Below are positions 45,147-55,835 of a stretch of DNA of 64,000 nt, in pieces. The notes beneath the pieces were generated by a model. It saw nothing but the letters and a program-made list of their open reading frames with translations. It was not told where the DNA came from and did no database searches. Origin of the DNA: Reticulitermes speratus (Eukaryota; Arthropoda; Insecta; Blattodea; Rhinotermitidae); NCBI GenBank assembly GCA_021186555.1, contig JAJKFL010000002.1, positions 27,692,001-27,756,000 on the forward strand, in the 5' to 3' direction. Numbering within the stretch: the stretch's first letter is position 1; each line of letters opens with the position of its first letter. The translations under genes were made by a program, and so were the position numbers.

Positions 45147-45789
45147 CCACTGATATAAAGGAATACATTTTTATGTAAAATGTCGTTGTAGATGTGCATA
45201 AATACAAAAAAATTAAAATTGCAGTACCAAGCAGTTAAAACATAGTCACAATAAAAATGCTAAAATTATGCTAGACATAGTTCAGTACACACAAACCGTA
45301 CCGCTTGTATAAATATGTACTACATATCGCATAATTTGAGCATTTCTATTGTAACTCTGTACATATAAACTGTATTTTAGCATTGGTATAGGCTATATTA
45401 TAAAAGTCAATATTTGTATGTTTTAGTTATGGACATAAATGTTTCGATTTGGTGCACACCTCCATCTGAGACAAATCATAATACAAGGCCACATAATACA
45501 TCACTGGATTATGTGGAAAAGTTTAATATGGGTATTTGGGAACGACACAACAAATTTACATTCACTAATAAATTAGCAGAAGGCAAAATTTGCATAATAT
45601 TTGCTGACATTCAATCCAGAACATTTAGCGTCCCGGCCTGCTATCTAAAATAATAAACATTACCGAACATACAATTATAATTGTACCCATTGTTTTATGG
45701 GTGAGAAACTTGGATACTCGCATACAGAAGAGCACTGAGGGTACTGAGACCTGAGGAAAAGGGAGCAACTGGAACTAAAAAAAATCGTA
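45147..45789. other. No recognised gene
   Basis: A 79-codon frame at 45414-45653 (+) lacks known motifs. AT-rich. Confidence 0.35.
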
Positions 45790-46140
45790 ATAACGTACTT
45801 CGTATTTCTCCACCGATTATTATCAGTAGCATGATAAACGTAAGGATGAGATGGACAGCGCAAGTAGAACGAATGATGATCATGACGACGACGACCACGT
45901 CGGCGACGATTATGAAGTTGATGGAACCTCTTACAAAAACTTCAGTCGAAAAACTTAAAAGGGAAGAACCTACTTCGGAATCGTAAGCCTAAATTAGAAT
46001 ATTAAAAGTGACGTCACAACAGGATGGGATTACGTAAAATGGATTAATATGGCGCGTGAAGACGTCACAGGCTGTTGTGATAACGGCAATCAACCTTCAG
46101 ATTTCATAAAACGCGAGGAATTCCTTGAGTAGCTTAGCGA
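45790..46140 (+). pseudogene. LINE ORF2 C-terminal relic
   Basis: Reads SSMINVRMRWTAQVERMM, the worn form of the R.L.WAGHVARM motif of LINE ORF2 tails. It is followed by ILKVTSQQDGIT and NGLIWR, then the trailing block DFIKREEFLE. Many frameshifts. Confidence 0.62.
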
Positions 46141-46278
46141 TTATTCACTGCTGAAAGACATTGATCGTTGGAGTTGATGTGAGCTGCTTAACAAAATGCA
46201 GGCAAAACCTGTTATCCTGCTACGGAGTCTCCACCGGCAATTAGTTCTGCCGATAGGCTATTGTCTGTAACTGCAGAA

Positions 46279-46296
46279 CTGCAGCGGCGGCGGGGC

Positions 46297-46343
<47 letters not shown>

Positions 46344-46346
46344 CAA
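46279..46346. repeat. (GCA)n/(CAA)n microsatellite with GGC start
   Basis: A GGC patch followed by about 13 GCA units and four ACA units. Not inside a usable open frame, so not evidence for a polyglutamine protein. Confidence 0.9.
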
Positions 46347-46547
46347 AGCGTTTGGAAATCAACTTTCCCACTCTCGTTACAAAACAAGACGGACTTTGTA
46401 CTGAGCCAGAGTCAGCAATGAATTCTGTCACGATTTACTCAATGTTTTACGGATAAGACTAGCGATTGCTAAGTTTGACACTCAGCTACTGCCACGAATA
46501 ATACAAGGACATAAATCACTAGCCTTATCTCTTAAGCACAATGGTAA

Positions 46548-46745
46548 CTTGCATGTACCACCAGCTTTAATATTGAAAATTTCTGCATTTTGCCTACGCA
46601 GTGTACGAACTGAATTTGTACAGCCTACATTACTTAACCGAACTTCATGCGTCACGGGGTTCTTTCACAAAGTTTTCATCATTTTGTGCGCTATTTCCCA
46701 GCACAAGTCTGTCGTGAACAAACTCTGTACCTACCTGTTTTAAAA
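46548..46745 (+). repeat. Unclassified dispersed repeat, B type
   Basis: GCATGTACCACCAGC and GTACGAACTGAA match the reverse complement of 62780-62985 and are related to part B of 22850-23452. No tRNA boxes. Confidence 0.5.
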
Positions 46746-46824
46746 CGCCCTGATCGAAGCCCGTTGCATACATGGAAGTCCCACACCCTTTGTTCATGAC
46801 TAGACATAGTAAAACCTTCTTGCT

Positions 46825-47075
46825 CACCGCAGATGCCCGGGTTCGATCCCGGGTCAGTCCATGTAGGATTTGTGGTGGACAAAGTGGCACTGGGACAGTT
46901 GTTTTCCCCCGAGTACTTCGGTTTTCCCATGTCAATTTCATTCCACCGGTGCTCCATTACTTGGAAAACGGAAAGAAACCAATCATCTTCCTCTCATTGC
47001 AAGAGTTCAACAATAAGCCTCAAGGTTGCGGTGCGTCCGTAGCATCTGCTGCGGTGCCCTTCTCCCCCCCGCCCC
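46825..47075 (+). mobile_element. SINE family 4
   Basis: B box GGGTTCGATCCCGGG (about 46838), then the family 4 body (AAAGTGGCACTGGGACAG, CCACCGGTGCTCCATTAC), ending near a C run. The A-box end is truncated. Confidence 0.82.
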
Positions 47076-47274
47076 CCACACACAACCTTCTTGTTCATAA
47101 ACATGGACTCGCCAAGTTTCTTTCTTGCGAACCGCTGCTTCGTACAGCGTTTGCATTTGTATGTGTTTACCTTGCACTAGTCAGAGATCTGCTACATCAC
47201 AGCATTTATTTCTTTGTACTCTGCAAAAAGAGAATCTGAAGTAAACGCTCTTGCAACATATGCATAATCGTATG

Positions 47275-47455
47275 CTACTACCAACCGTCCTGCTTCGTGT
47301 TCGAAAGGTCCAGAGTTCAAATCTCGATCCGAATACCGGCTATCCTAATATTTTCAGTGGTTTCTCTCAGATGTCAGAACTTTAGTGTTATCCAAAATTA
47401 CACCACATCATTTCCAATTCATTACACACCAAAACATCCAAACATTTGACGCTAT
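47275..47455 (+). mobile_element. SINE family 5
   Basis: tRNA-like head with B box AGAGTTCAAATCTCG, then TACCGGCTATCCTAAT and a body ending TTCCAATTCATTACACACC, the same end as at 37325-37520. It lies directly beside the pogo-type element. Confidence 0.62.
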
Positions 47456-47783
47456 ACTATAGGGGAGAGGGGGGATAGTTGGCACACTTTTCACGTTATA
47501 ATTTTTCACATTTTCCCTGTACATGTTAAGTTGAATATAGTGGCACGTATGGCTAGCAACACACCTTGGGCTACAATCTGACCTACACAAATTTGACGCT
47601 ATTCGCAAGGAATAGGAGGGAGAGGCTCTTGCCTTAACCTCTGCACGTGTGCCAACCTGCCCCACGCACGGGGTAAGTTGGCATATGGTAAAATACGTGG
47701 AAAATCAAGATGCCAACTTTTCAAGGCCAAGACATAACAGACAGTGATTAATATAATGTTTTATGGAACAAACGTGTCAGATA

Positions 47784-48183
47784 GGGCGCACCAAAGGGGG
47801 GCTACCAGCTGCAGCCCCCCAAACACCCCAAAACTGAAATTTAAAAACACAGATTTTGTGAATACGATGATATCAAGGGTTTTACGTGATTTACCCTGCA
47901 GCCAAATTCAGCCACTGAAATCAGCTGATGACTAGTACATTAGAATTTTGAATAATAAATTAATAAAATTAAAAAACAATAAGATATGACACTGTGATTG
48001 AGTCATGGAACATGTAGTTATATTTGTATGTATATAAATGCAGTTGCTGACAGTGTTATGTTATACTCATGACAAGATTTTCATAACACAATTTTTAAAA
48101 TCAAACACAAATTATATTCAGCCTCAGGGTCAGCCCCCCCCCCCCCCACCTCCCCCCAATGAAAAAATCTGGTTGCGCACCTG
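47784..48183. mobile_element. Candidate non-autonomous hAT-like element
   Basis: The ends GGGCGCACCA and (reverse) GGTGCGCAACCA are roughly inverted. The element is flanked by a perfect 10-bp direct repeat GTGTCAGATA (47774-47783 and 48184-48193). C-rich blocks near both ends, AT-rich centre, no coding. The end reads CAGGTGCGCA, as in hAT elements, but the exact left terminus is unclear. Confidence 0.5.
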
Positions 48184-48991
48184 GTGTCAGATATAGGTTG
48201 TGCGCAACAACGAGATGTTATTATGGTAATAAAACAGTTGAGAAACAATAGAATTTCGGCCCAAAATTCAATACATTTACTTAAATTGAAAAAGGAAATC
48301 AAACGGAAAGGTAACTCAGTATGGCACTAGCCTACCACCAGCAATTCTAAATAAAGTATCCCAATCCCATGAGACTGGTAATTTAAGCAAACACAGTTGG
48401 GAGAGCCATCAGTCCATTACTCAAGTGACCGCAACTTGCATTCTGTGCACTGAATCCACATTTCTCTGGATGCGCCAAGACAGTAGAGGTAGGAAGTATC
48501 CTTGGAGTCTTCTTCGTCTGTGTCGCCTGCATTTTTGTATTTTTTTTTTATTTTATTTTTACGTTCTGCTCTTGTAAATCTCTCTTTAGATACGTGACAC
48601 GCTCCTCTTTCTTATACTTTAGGCCCAGTTCTTCTCATTTGCTCCGAGCCCTCTGTTGTACTGGTGTCAAAGCATTTTTGACAGAGGTATCAGCCACAAT
48701 GACAGTTATTTTCTTGTTCTTGTTTACATTCTTGCTCTTTTTGCGTACGGTTTAGGAAGGTTTCGAACGTCCTCTGGAGTAGCAGGATGTGTGCAACTTT
48801 TGAAGCAGAAGATGATCATTTGGGAGAATCATCAAAATCGCAGGAAGTTCACTGTTGCTACTGGAATCTGCAGCCTCCATAGGAGGGGCAGCTATATCTA
48901 CAACGTAATCTTCCATAAATTCCTCATTTTGAAAGATATCGCCGCTGAACAGGTTGTTGCATACATCTGTTATATTACGGATGTTCCTTAC

Positions 48992-48992
<1 letters not shown>

Positions 48993-49027
<35 letters not shown>
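48993..49027. repeat. (TA)n microsatellite
   Basis: About 17 TA units inside the pogo-type element, next to the C-terminal transposase piece. Confidence 0.95.
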
Positions 49028-49030
<3 letters not shown>

Positions 49031-49136
49031 GAAACTGAGGCAACGACATTGCATTGATGCAGTACCTTCTGTACTTTGTCCGTATCATCGGACCTTATCA
49101 CTTGCTTATTAGTACTTTCTCAGCATACGTCTCTTT

Positions 49137-50230
49137 GGGGACGTCCGATTTCGTTCACGGTTTATTGCAGGGTTCAATATCATGTCCAATTTCGTTCACG
49201 AGATAAGCAGCTAGTTCTCAATCCCCTTTTATGGTATATCCGTTTTCGTTCACGGCTATTGTTCATGTTTGCATCCCCTTCAACAGCGCCGATCCCAATG
49301 GCCGCACGGTCAAGTTGTGGATCTGCTGCCGCTCTCTTGCTGGGACTGTGGCTTCGAATCCCGCCAGGGGCATGGATATCTCTCGTCAAGAGGAGTTCTA
49401 CCGAGTGCGGTGTGTCTGAGTGTGATCGTGAAGCCTCGACAATGAGGAGGCCCTGGCCCCCTATGGGCTCTTGCGCCATGGAAAATATTCCCGTCAATAA
49501 AAAACAATACCGAGGTGTCCAGGTATGCGGTTGCCAAATCATACTTGGTCAGCTTGAATGACGTAACCTTTGTTTTCACCCCTTTCCGCCAACATGTTTA
49601 GCCAATTACTTTCGATTAACATGTTACTTACTTTTTTTTATTCAACCAATCAAGTTCGATTACTGTTCCTAACTGATCCCTGCTCTTACCTTCTCCGCTC
49701 ATAGTTTGTAGCTGTCAGTGTTCTTATTCTGAGAGCGATATGCAGATAGGTAAGAGGATCAGCTGGCCCTTCACTTGTTCATGCACTGCGTCGTCGGTGT
49801 TCTGACGTCACCACTTCATATCCCGGTCTGGGCACCAAAGAGGTCACTGCAATCTCGTGATATTTAACTAACTGGAGATTTTGTCAGGATGATGAGAAGG
49901 GTGATACACAGTAATACAGGCTGGCTAGTCTGTGCAGTGGAGAGCAAGGGCTTCACTATGATAAAATGCACGGTACATAACATATAAATTAAGGCTACAT
50001 TGCTTGATAAAAAATGGTCATATTAGTACAATGTTTTAATACAGGACTTCTCATTAAATTCAGTCAACTTCATTTCAAACATGCACACGAACTTTTTTCC
50101 TCCCGAGGGGTAAGGGATTGACCGTGTGCGAAATCGTATACTATACCTGCTGGCCGTGAACGAATTTGGATATGACCTTTTTCCTCCCGATGGGTACGCC
50201 ATAAACCGTGTACGAAATTGGACATGCCCC
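49137..50230. mobile_element. TIR element with repeated 17-bp subterminal motifs
   Basis: Left end GGGGACGTCCGATTTCG and right end, reverse, GGGGCATGTCCAATTTCG form inverted termini that continue CACGGTTTAT. Both sides are flanked by the 8-bp direct repeat GTCTCTTT (49129-49136 and 50231-50238). The motif CCGTGAACGAAATYGGA occurs three times near the left end (minus strand; about 49150, 49184, 49238) and three times near the right end (plus strand; about 50118, 50153, 50204). It carries no recognisable transposase. 8-bp duplications fit hAT, P or Merlin; the family is not known to me. Confidence 0.72.
49288..49500 (+). mobile_element. SINE family 1, old copy inside the TIR element
   Basis: Head CCGATCCCAATGGCCGCACG, B box GGCTTCGAATCCCG and the body through AGGAGTTCTACCG and GTGATCGTGAAGCCTCGAC. 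More mutated than the copy at 37866. It lies within 49137-50230, giving a SINE in a TIR element in a pogo element. Confidence 0.78.
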
Positions 50231-51719
50231 GTCTCTTTGTATTCGCTTTGCCCAATGTTTGTAACTGCTTATCTCTTATTCTTCCTGGAATTATGGAGCC
50301 CACCGTGTGACTCCTTGCAGACGCACAGTCACATGTGGAGGAGTAACGACTACTCCCACGCACAGATCACACACAAGCCTGTCTGATAAAACCTCTGACG
50401 CCTGAAAGGGCGCATTCCCGATCGTGCCGTTGATCCAGACAGTCTGTATAAGTTGCTGCGAGGCCATCCCGGCCTGTTTTCTGTAAATACGGCCTATTGT
50501 AATTAAAGTGCCTGGAACCTGGTACAACGAGTTTGTTTCAAGCATCCCTCACAACCTATACGAACCCTATGCCGGTGAAGCAACATCCACGATACGCCCC
50601 ACCGGCCTTCTCCGAAATTTCGGGGATACAAGGTAAATTCCAGAAAACTGGAATCCTGCTTTGGTATTTGCAGTAAAAAGAAGTCAGGTGCCAAGGTGTG
50701 TTGACGACACAAGGATTGTTGTGCCTGTATGGTTAGTTATGCAGGCATCATAAGCTCGGTTCACATATGTGGTAAGCGATCCGTTGACAGACCTGTCAAG
50801 AGGCTGGAGTTACGGCTGCAGTGTGGAGGGAAGTTGAGGACAGTCACGCCATTCTGCTTGCAGTAGTCTATTGCCCGTATGGCCAAATGCGAATCATGGT
50901 TGTCTACTACGTAGCAACAGAACTACTGATCTCTCTTTAGAAGGCTTAGCATGTGCCACGAAACGTTTTGCATAGCTTACAAAATGCTCCTCCGTCATAT
51001 ACCCAGAGGGATGGACGGTATGTTCAATGACAGTGTTGGTGAGGTGGTTTTACCTCACCCTGCCTTACCCTTTTGTAGTATCTTGCCCAAATACGAAAAT
51101 AAATCTGAAATCCTTCGCCGCTTTCCTTGTTGACCGTCCACGTTTTCGCAGAGCTCTCACAGCTTGTAGCAATAATACAGACGTGTGTTGCTCCTATATG
51201 ACCTCTTCTTGCAAGTACGCAATATTTAGCTTCTTAAACCGGACAGAAAAAAAAACACTGCTAAACAATTAACGAATGAGATTCTAAACGACAGCGGGGC
51301 AAGTTGACACAGTGAGCCAATTTGCCCCACGTTGAGTGTGCCGACCTGCCCCGTCGCCACCTTATGTTTTAGAGTGTACCATCCTCAAACAAAATGGAAG
51401 TCTACAATTCCCTCTAGCTCCAATATTAGCCAAAAGGAGGTACCATTCATGGGTGGCACAATGTCACATGCAGCTGTAACCAAACTTCAAACACAAAACA
51501 TTTTATAAAGCGATAAAAAATTACTTCCTGCGGTGTACAAAATGAAATACTACACCACACTTCAGTCATAGCTCACAAAGCGCTAACGCTTGCTGACCGC
51601 TCTCAGGAGAAGTCATTGAAAAGTACAAATTGACAGGTGTTGCTATCCTGCGCCATATTTGGGAGTTATGGCCATTTTGCCAACTTACCCCTGTAGCCAA
51701 CTAGCCCCCCTCTCCCCTA

Positions 51720-52032
51720 CGTATATTCCGACCTACGAACAGCATCACTTGATAGACAAAAAACAAATGTACACGGCGCACGGCTGACTGCAGCGACAAG
51801 TCGCAATAACACACTTCAGCAATGAATATATAAAGTAATTCAATTAAACCAAATAAGTAAGGAATTTGTTATTACATACCACTCTAATACGTTTCTGATT
51901 TTTTAAGTCATTTTCAAAGAGACTTGCACTAAAACACAATTCTTTAGTCGATACACAAAGTTCTACAATTTGCTACTTTCTTAGAAATACGTATAGTTGA
52001 AATCAATTAATGTTAAAATACATAAGACGGAA
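51720..52032. other. No recognised gene
   Basis: AT-rich spacer between the pogo-type element and the hammerhead palindrome. Confidence 0.4.
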
Positions 52033-52099
52033 TTAATAAACACTTATTAACCAACACTTGCACTATTAAAGTAAACTGTCACTTAAAATCACTTAAAAT

Positions 52100-52142
52100 G
52101 CCCTACATATGTTTCGGTCGTCGAGCGACCATCATCAGGGGC
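52100..52142 (-). ncRNA. Hammerhead-type ribozyme motif, left palindrome arm
   Basis: Minus strand: stem I GCCC/GGGC, CTGATGA, extra T, stem II GGTCG/CGACC, GAA, stem III palindrome ACATATGT, A at the cleavage position. All core bases are present. Confidence 0.76.
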
Positions 52143-52202
52143 TTCTACGAGTATATGTGTACAAGCTTCACTACGCACTTAAGTACTTGTACATATATAG
52201 AA

Positions 52203-52245
52203 GCCCCTGATGATGGTCGCTCGACGACCGAAACATATGTAGGGC
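52203..52245 (+). ncRNA. Hammerhead-type ribozyme motif, right palindrome arm
   Basis: Plus-strand twin of 52100-52142, identical through the core: CTGATGA (52207-52213), stem II hairpin, GAA, ACATATGT, A (52241), GGGC. Expected cleavage after 52241. Confidence 0.77.
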
Positions 52246-52331
52246 ATTTTAAGTGATTTTAAGTGACAATCTACTTTAAAAGCGCAACTGTTGGTTAATA
52301 AGTGTTTATTAAGACCACAATGCACGGTGAA

Positions 52332-52999
52332 CAAAGAGTAAACATAAGACGGAAGTCTATCTTATTGTAAAATTATAAAATATGTCATACATGTTATGTT
52401 AATAAAGTGGTGATAAAATCCATTTATAGACAACAATCCGATAAAATTAATTTTAGGTACGGCTTCGTACTATAAATGTTCACAGAATTATTAAATCAAT
52501 CTCGCAACCAGGCAGGCCTACGGTGGATTATGTACAGCGTAGTTCTGCCGGAACATCGATTTGGCATTCTGGTGTTTCCAAATGTGTCAAGACGACATAT
52601 TGTAGAAAGGGCTGGAGAAAGAGGAATGGCAGCGTGGAAATCAATGAGCAACGCTATAATGGAGAAATTCCTTCCCATACCAAAGGCAAAGAATTTCTAT
52701 ATCCCACCGCCAATCAATATTGCATCCAAGCAGTCAAGTCAGTGTCCTGAACTGTGTTATAACTTATGAAAGATGGGTTATTTCAGTTACAACAAAATAT
52801 AACGCTGTACCATAAATAATGGCAGTCATGATCGCTTTGACATTCCTTGATTTTTCTTTTACGGCGAGCCGCCTTCGGGATTCTGGGTTCTTTTGTGTAT
52901 TCAACGTTCTATTTTAAAGCACAGAGATAAGAAGATCAACCTGACAAAAGTGTTCTCTTGGCGGATGTAGCCCGCTGTTTGACGACTACAACCGAGAAT
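52332..52999. other. No recognised gene
   Basis: A 97-codon frame at 52476-52769 (+) has no known motif and overlaps frames on both strands. Confidence 0.35.
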
Positions 53000-53467
53000 A
53001 CGACAGTCTATTTAGACAGACAACCACAGAGCTACAACAAAAAGCAATATAGCCATTCGCTTTAAAAATATGATACATACACTGCAGTTCTCTACACAAG
53101 CTACATTTAACAACGTTTTATCAAAATAATCCGTCACTTGCTATATAGCATGCACTTACCTGCCACCTACTGCAACAACTGTCGGTTAGATGCACACATA
53201 AACAAATTTAAACAACTTTCATCCGAAACTTTCCTCAACCTATGAATGAGACATTACCACACATTTACGCAAGTCTTCACGAAAAGTGCTGTCATTCTTG
53301 CCCAATTTTAACCACACCTGAGTTTTCTCCATAAATCTGAGTCAAAGTCCCGAGTGCAAATTTTCACTACAATCCGTTCATCAGAATTCGAGTTGTTCAG
53401 CGTGGGCAGACAGGCAGAAAAATGAAAATAATGCTCGCTTTCCGTGACTTTGCGAACGTGCCTAAAA
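53000..53467 (-). mobile_element. MITE copy D, diverged
   Basis: Reads on the minus strand TTTTAGGCACGTTCGC, then TCTGCCTGTCTGCCC, GTGAAAATTTGCACTC and AATGTCTCATTCA, matching copies at 36534 and 41046 in order. The right terminus is not identified. Confidence 0.6.
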
Positions 53468-54849
53468 CTTGAGTCTCTACCTAAGAGAAAATTCTCGTCC
53501 TAAATTACCAGGCAATCAGTTAAGGCTCTAGGGGAATAGTCGCTGTTTATGGTGCAAAGCATAGGAAACACCGTGGACCGAATGCAGAAATTTTAACGTT
53601 AAATCACGTGACAAAAACTTACCACTGTGTTTCAAGGTCCAAACAGCTACAGGAGAAACCTTGGTATATGTGACGAGATAAAATATGTCACTGTATAAAG
53701 TGGGATTCACAATATAGGTCTGCCAATCTTATAAAATAAAAACGTCCACCCCAACTTCTGATTATACGCTTAAAATTCCAAATTTCAAGGAAAGCCGTTA
53801 CGTTCTTTTAGAGTTAAAACAGTAACCCTAGTCAATGTTCAACATTTACGTGCAGAAGGCGTAGAGTAGGCCTATACAAAAGTACTGCAGAACATGAAGT
53901 GTGCCTGTGAGACAATTCCGAACGTGGCAATTCATCAGAAAGCGTGTAATTTATTTAGCTGGCAGATGCAGTTAAGCGCCATGTCATGTAAATTTGCACC
54001 TGTCCGTTACGATGCCAGGAGCTTCGGCAATAACTGGTCAGCGTGCAGTCCTCCAAGCCCTTTGAATTATAAAAAGGATAAAGCAACAGGTCAACCTGAT
54101 GTCCGTGGCTGTACTAAAACACAGACGTGAAAACTCAGACCCTTGGAGCAGAATTCAAATGAAAAAGGGAATGGAGGGGGCAATACAGCAGACAGTTTGA
54201 TAAAACAGACTATGGCAGACTCTTCATGTCGCAAGGCCATCTCTCTTTAAGGTCGTCAAGAAAGCACGTAATGCGTTACGCACGAAAGCGTGCATTCCTT
54301 TCCCCCACAATTGGATGCAAACACTGAACTTACGACGTATATGATTCTGCAGAAAGTTTGCAAATCAGCGAGAATCAAAGCACTTGGTCAACATGGGACA
54401 TTTATGGGTATAGAAGGATAGAGCAGAAAGCTCTCATAATGACATCTGACTGCGTATTTACTTATCAGCATTTATATAAAACCGCGTAGTAATTATGAAC
54501 GGCCTTCCTGTTTCTAAAACAGTCGAGACCATGTTAGGTGTAACACAGAACAGAAGTAACTCAGTATACAAATTTCAGCTTTAAAAACGGGTTTTATTAC
54601 AATGAACCAGGGCTATAAATTTAGTTGGCTGACCGTGAAGGTATTTCAGCCAGTATGTCTAATGTACTTTTCCTTTCACTTCAATGCAGATCATGGACAT
54701 GCATGGTCACAGTAATTTAATACAATAAAATTACACAGCAACGTGCATCACAATTCACAGTTTTACACTTATAATATTAAGTGAGTTTTTAAATTGTAAA
54801 GGCATTTCCTGACTGTTCGATACGCATCCATACTGTGTGCACTCAGGGA
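53468..54849. other. No recognised gene
   Basis: No repeat or protein recognised. The 78-codon frame at 53894-54130 has no known motif. Confidence 0.35.
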
Positions 54850-55290
54850 GCCTACTGATACTAACCGAGGAGTTTTCAGTTGACCTTGGCAGCTGTTTGC
54901 GTTGAGGAAAACCCTTCCTTATTTGTGACCAGTAACCGATGTATGCCAGTTAAAAAGCATAGTCAGCTGAAGTGCAGTCGTGTTTTGTGCGTGTGAGATA
55001 ACACAGCTATTTTCTGTAGTGTTCTATATGGTTAGAGCTGTGCACAAATTTGGCTTTAGGCTTGTTACAAACGAAACATCTATCAAATGGTGACCAGTGG
55101 AAAGAAGGTTATGCAGTGACAGACTGGTGTTTCTGACAGAATGTATAAGTTTTCCCGCCCGACCGTCATCGCGAGAGTTAAGGGACTCTACCCACGCTGT
55201 GTAGATCAACTGCATTCTCTTGAGTAAGGGACAGTACACTCTCCCATCCAATAGTTCCAGCAATGGTTCCAATAACAGAACGTTTACAAT
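54850..55290 (-). repeat. Unclassified dispersed repeat, A type
   Basis: Reverse complement aligns with 22850-23260 over about 400 bases (CTCTCGCGATGACGGTCG versus ACTCGCGATGACAGTCG; AACAAGCCTAAAGCCAAATT). No coding or tRNA features. Confidence 0.65.
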
Positions 55291-55444
55291 AACGTTTCAG
55301 ATCCAAAAAAAAAACCAATACTGCAGCAACAGAATTAAAATAAAAATATGCATTAACCCTTAAAAACCGAAAAAAATGCTCTACGGCATCTGAAAGACGG
55401 TTCCCAGGCTTCGCCCGTTTGTCCTACTGATAACAGTAGTGTTA

Positions 55445-55622
55445 AGAAAATGAGTATGGAGCATTGGTGAAATGCTGCTGACAGTGAAAAACCGAAGTAC
55501 TCGTACGAAAATCTGTGCCAGTGCTGGTTCGTCCATCACAATCTCACATGGACTGACCCGGGATCAAACTCAGGCCTCCGTGTTGACAGGCCAGCAACTA
55601 ACCGCCTGAGTCACGGCAAGGC
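55445..55622 (-). mobile_element. SINE family 4
   Basis: TATGGAGCATTGGTG, AGTACTCGTACG, CCACATGG-like ACATGGACTGACCCGGG, B box GGGATCAAACTC (about 55562) and A-box end TAACCGCCTGAGTCACGG. It sits between repeat parts A and B. Confidence 0.76.
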
Positions 55623-55629
55623 CCTTCAT

Positions 55630-55835
55630 CTAAATTATATAAACTTCAGTCTCTACCTCACAGAGAGCATAGTCCGTGTCCGTTAGAAAGACAAACTGGT
55701 TAATACGGCTGAGGAAAGCAATTAATCGATGTTTGCTGTGAGAATCATACGAAACACATAAACACACTGGCAAAATGAATTTTGTGTTACAGCAGGTGGT
55801 ACATATAGTTACCACTGGGCTTCACAGAGTTAAGC
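55630..55835 (-). repeat. Unclassified dispersed repeat, B type
   Basis: Reverse complement aligns with 23265-23452 (TATGTACCACCTGC, TTTCGTATGATTCTCAC, ATAATTTAGATG). Relative order of A and B here differs from that at 22850. Confidence 0.6.

Larger units (their letters stand above)
48590..51240 (-). pseudogene. pogo/Tigger-type transposase, broken
   Basis: Pieces in order on the minus strand. A psq-type helix-turn-helix segment reads LQAVRALRKRGRSTRKAA (about 51169-51105). A catalytic-domain stretch HPSGYMTEEHFVSYAKR is followed, after a frameshift near 50905, by VVDNHDSHLAI, with the catalytic aspartate codon at 50904-50902. Then IDYCKQNGVTVLNFPPHCS and KAGFQFSGIY. The tail GDIFQNEEFMEDYVVD (about 49000-48950), TPEDVRNLPKP and TVIVADTSVKNAL follows. 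Part of the DDE domain between the HTH and the second aspartate is missing, and about 1.5 kb of other DNA interrupts the C-terminal part. Confidence 0.85.
47462..51717 (-). mobile_element. pogo/Tigger-type DNA transposon, internally deleted and invaded
   Basis: 4256 bp between inverted ends GGGGAGAGGGGGG[A/C]TAG, both flanked by TA (47460-47461 and 51718-51719). The subterminal regions are rich in GGGGTAAGTTGGC-like motifs (47670-47690, 51296-51350, 51680-51695), likely transposase-binding sites. The minus strand carries a broken pogo-type transposase. Inside lie a hAT-like element, a second TIR element and a SINE. TA duplication and DDE type agree with the Tc1/mariner/pogo superfamily. Confidence 0.82.
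52033..52312. repeat. Palindrome with a hammerhead motif in each arm
   Basis: Arms 52033-52165 and 52186-52312 are inverted copies (shared TTAATAAACACTTATTAACC, CACTTAAAATCACTTAAAA) with small gaps near the ~20-bp centre. Each arm holds one complete hammerhead core facing outward. Unrelated in most of its sequence to the palindrome at 24728, but built the same way and followed by the same AATGCACGGTGAA (52319-52331). Confidence 0.86.

Noticed and set aside
46279-46346. Polyglutamine-coding exon
   Set aside because: No extended open frame through the GCA/CAG run on either strand.
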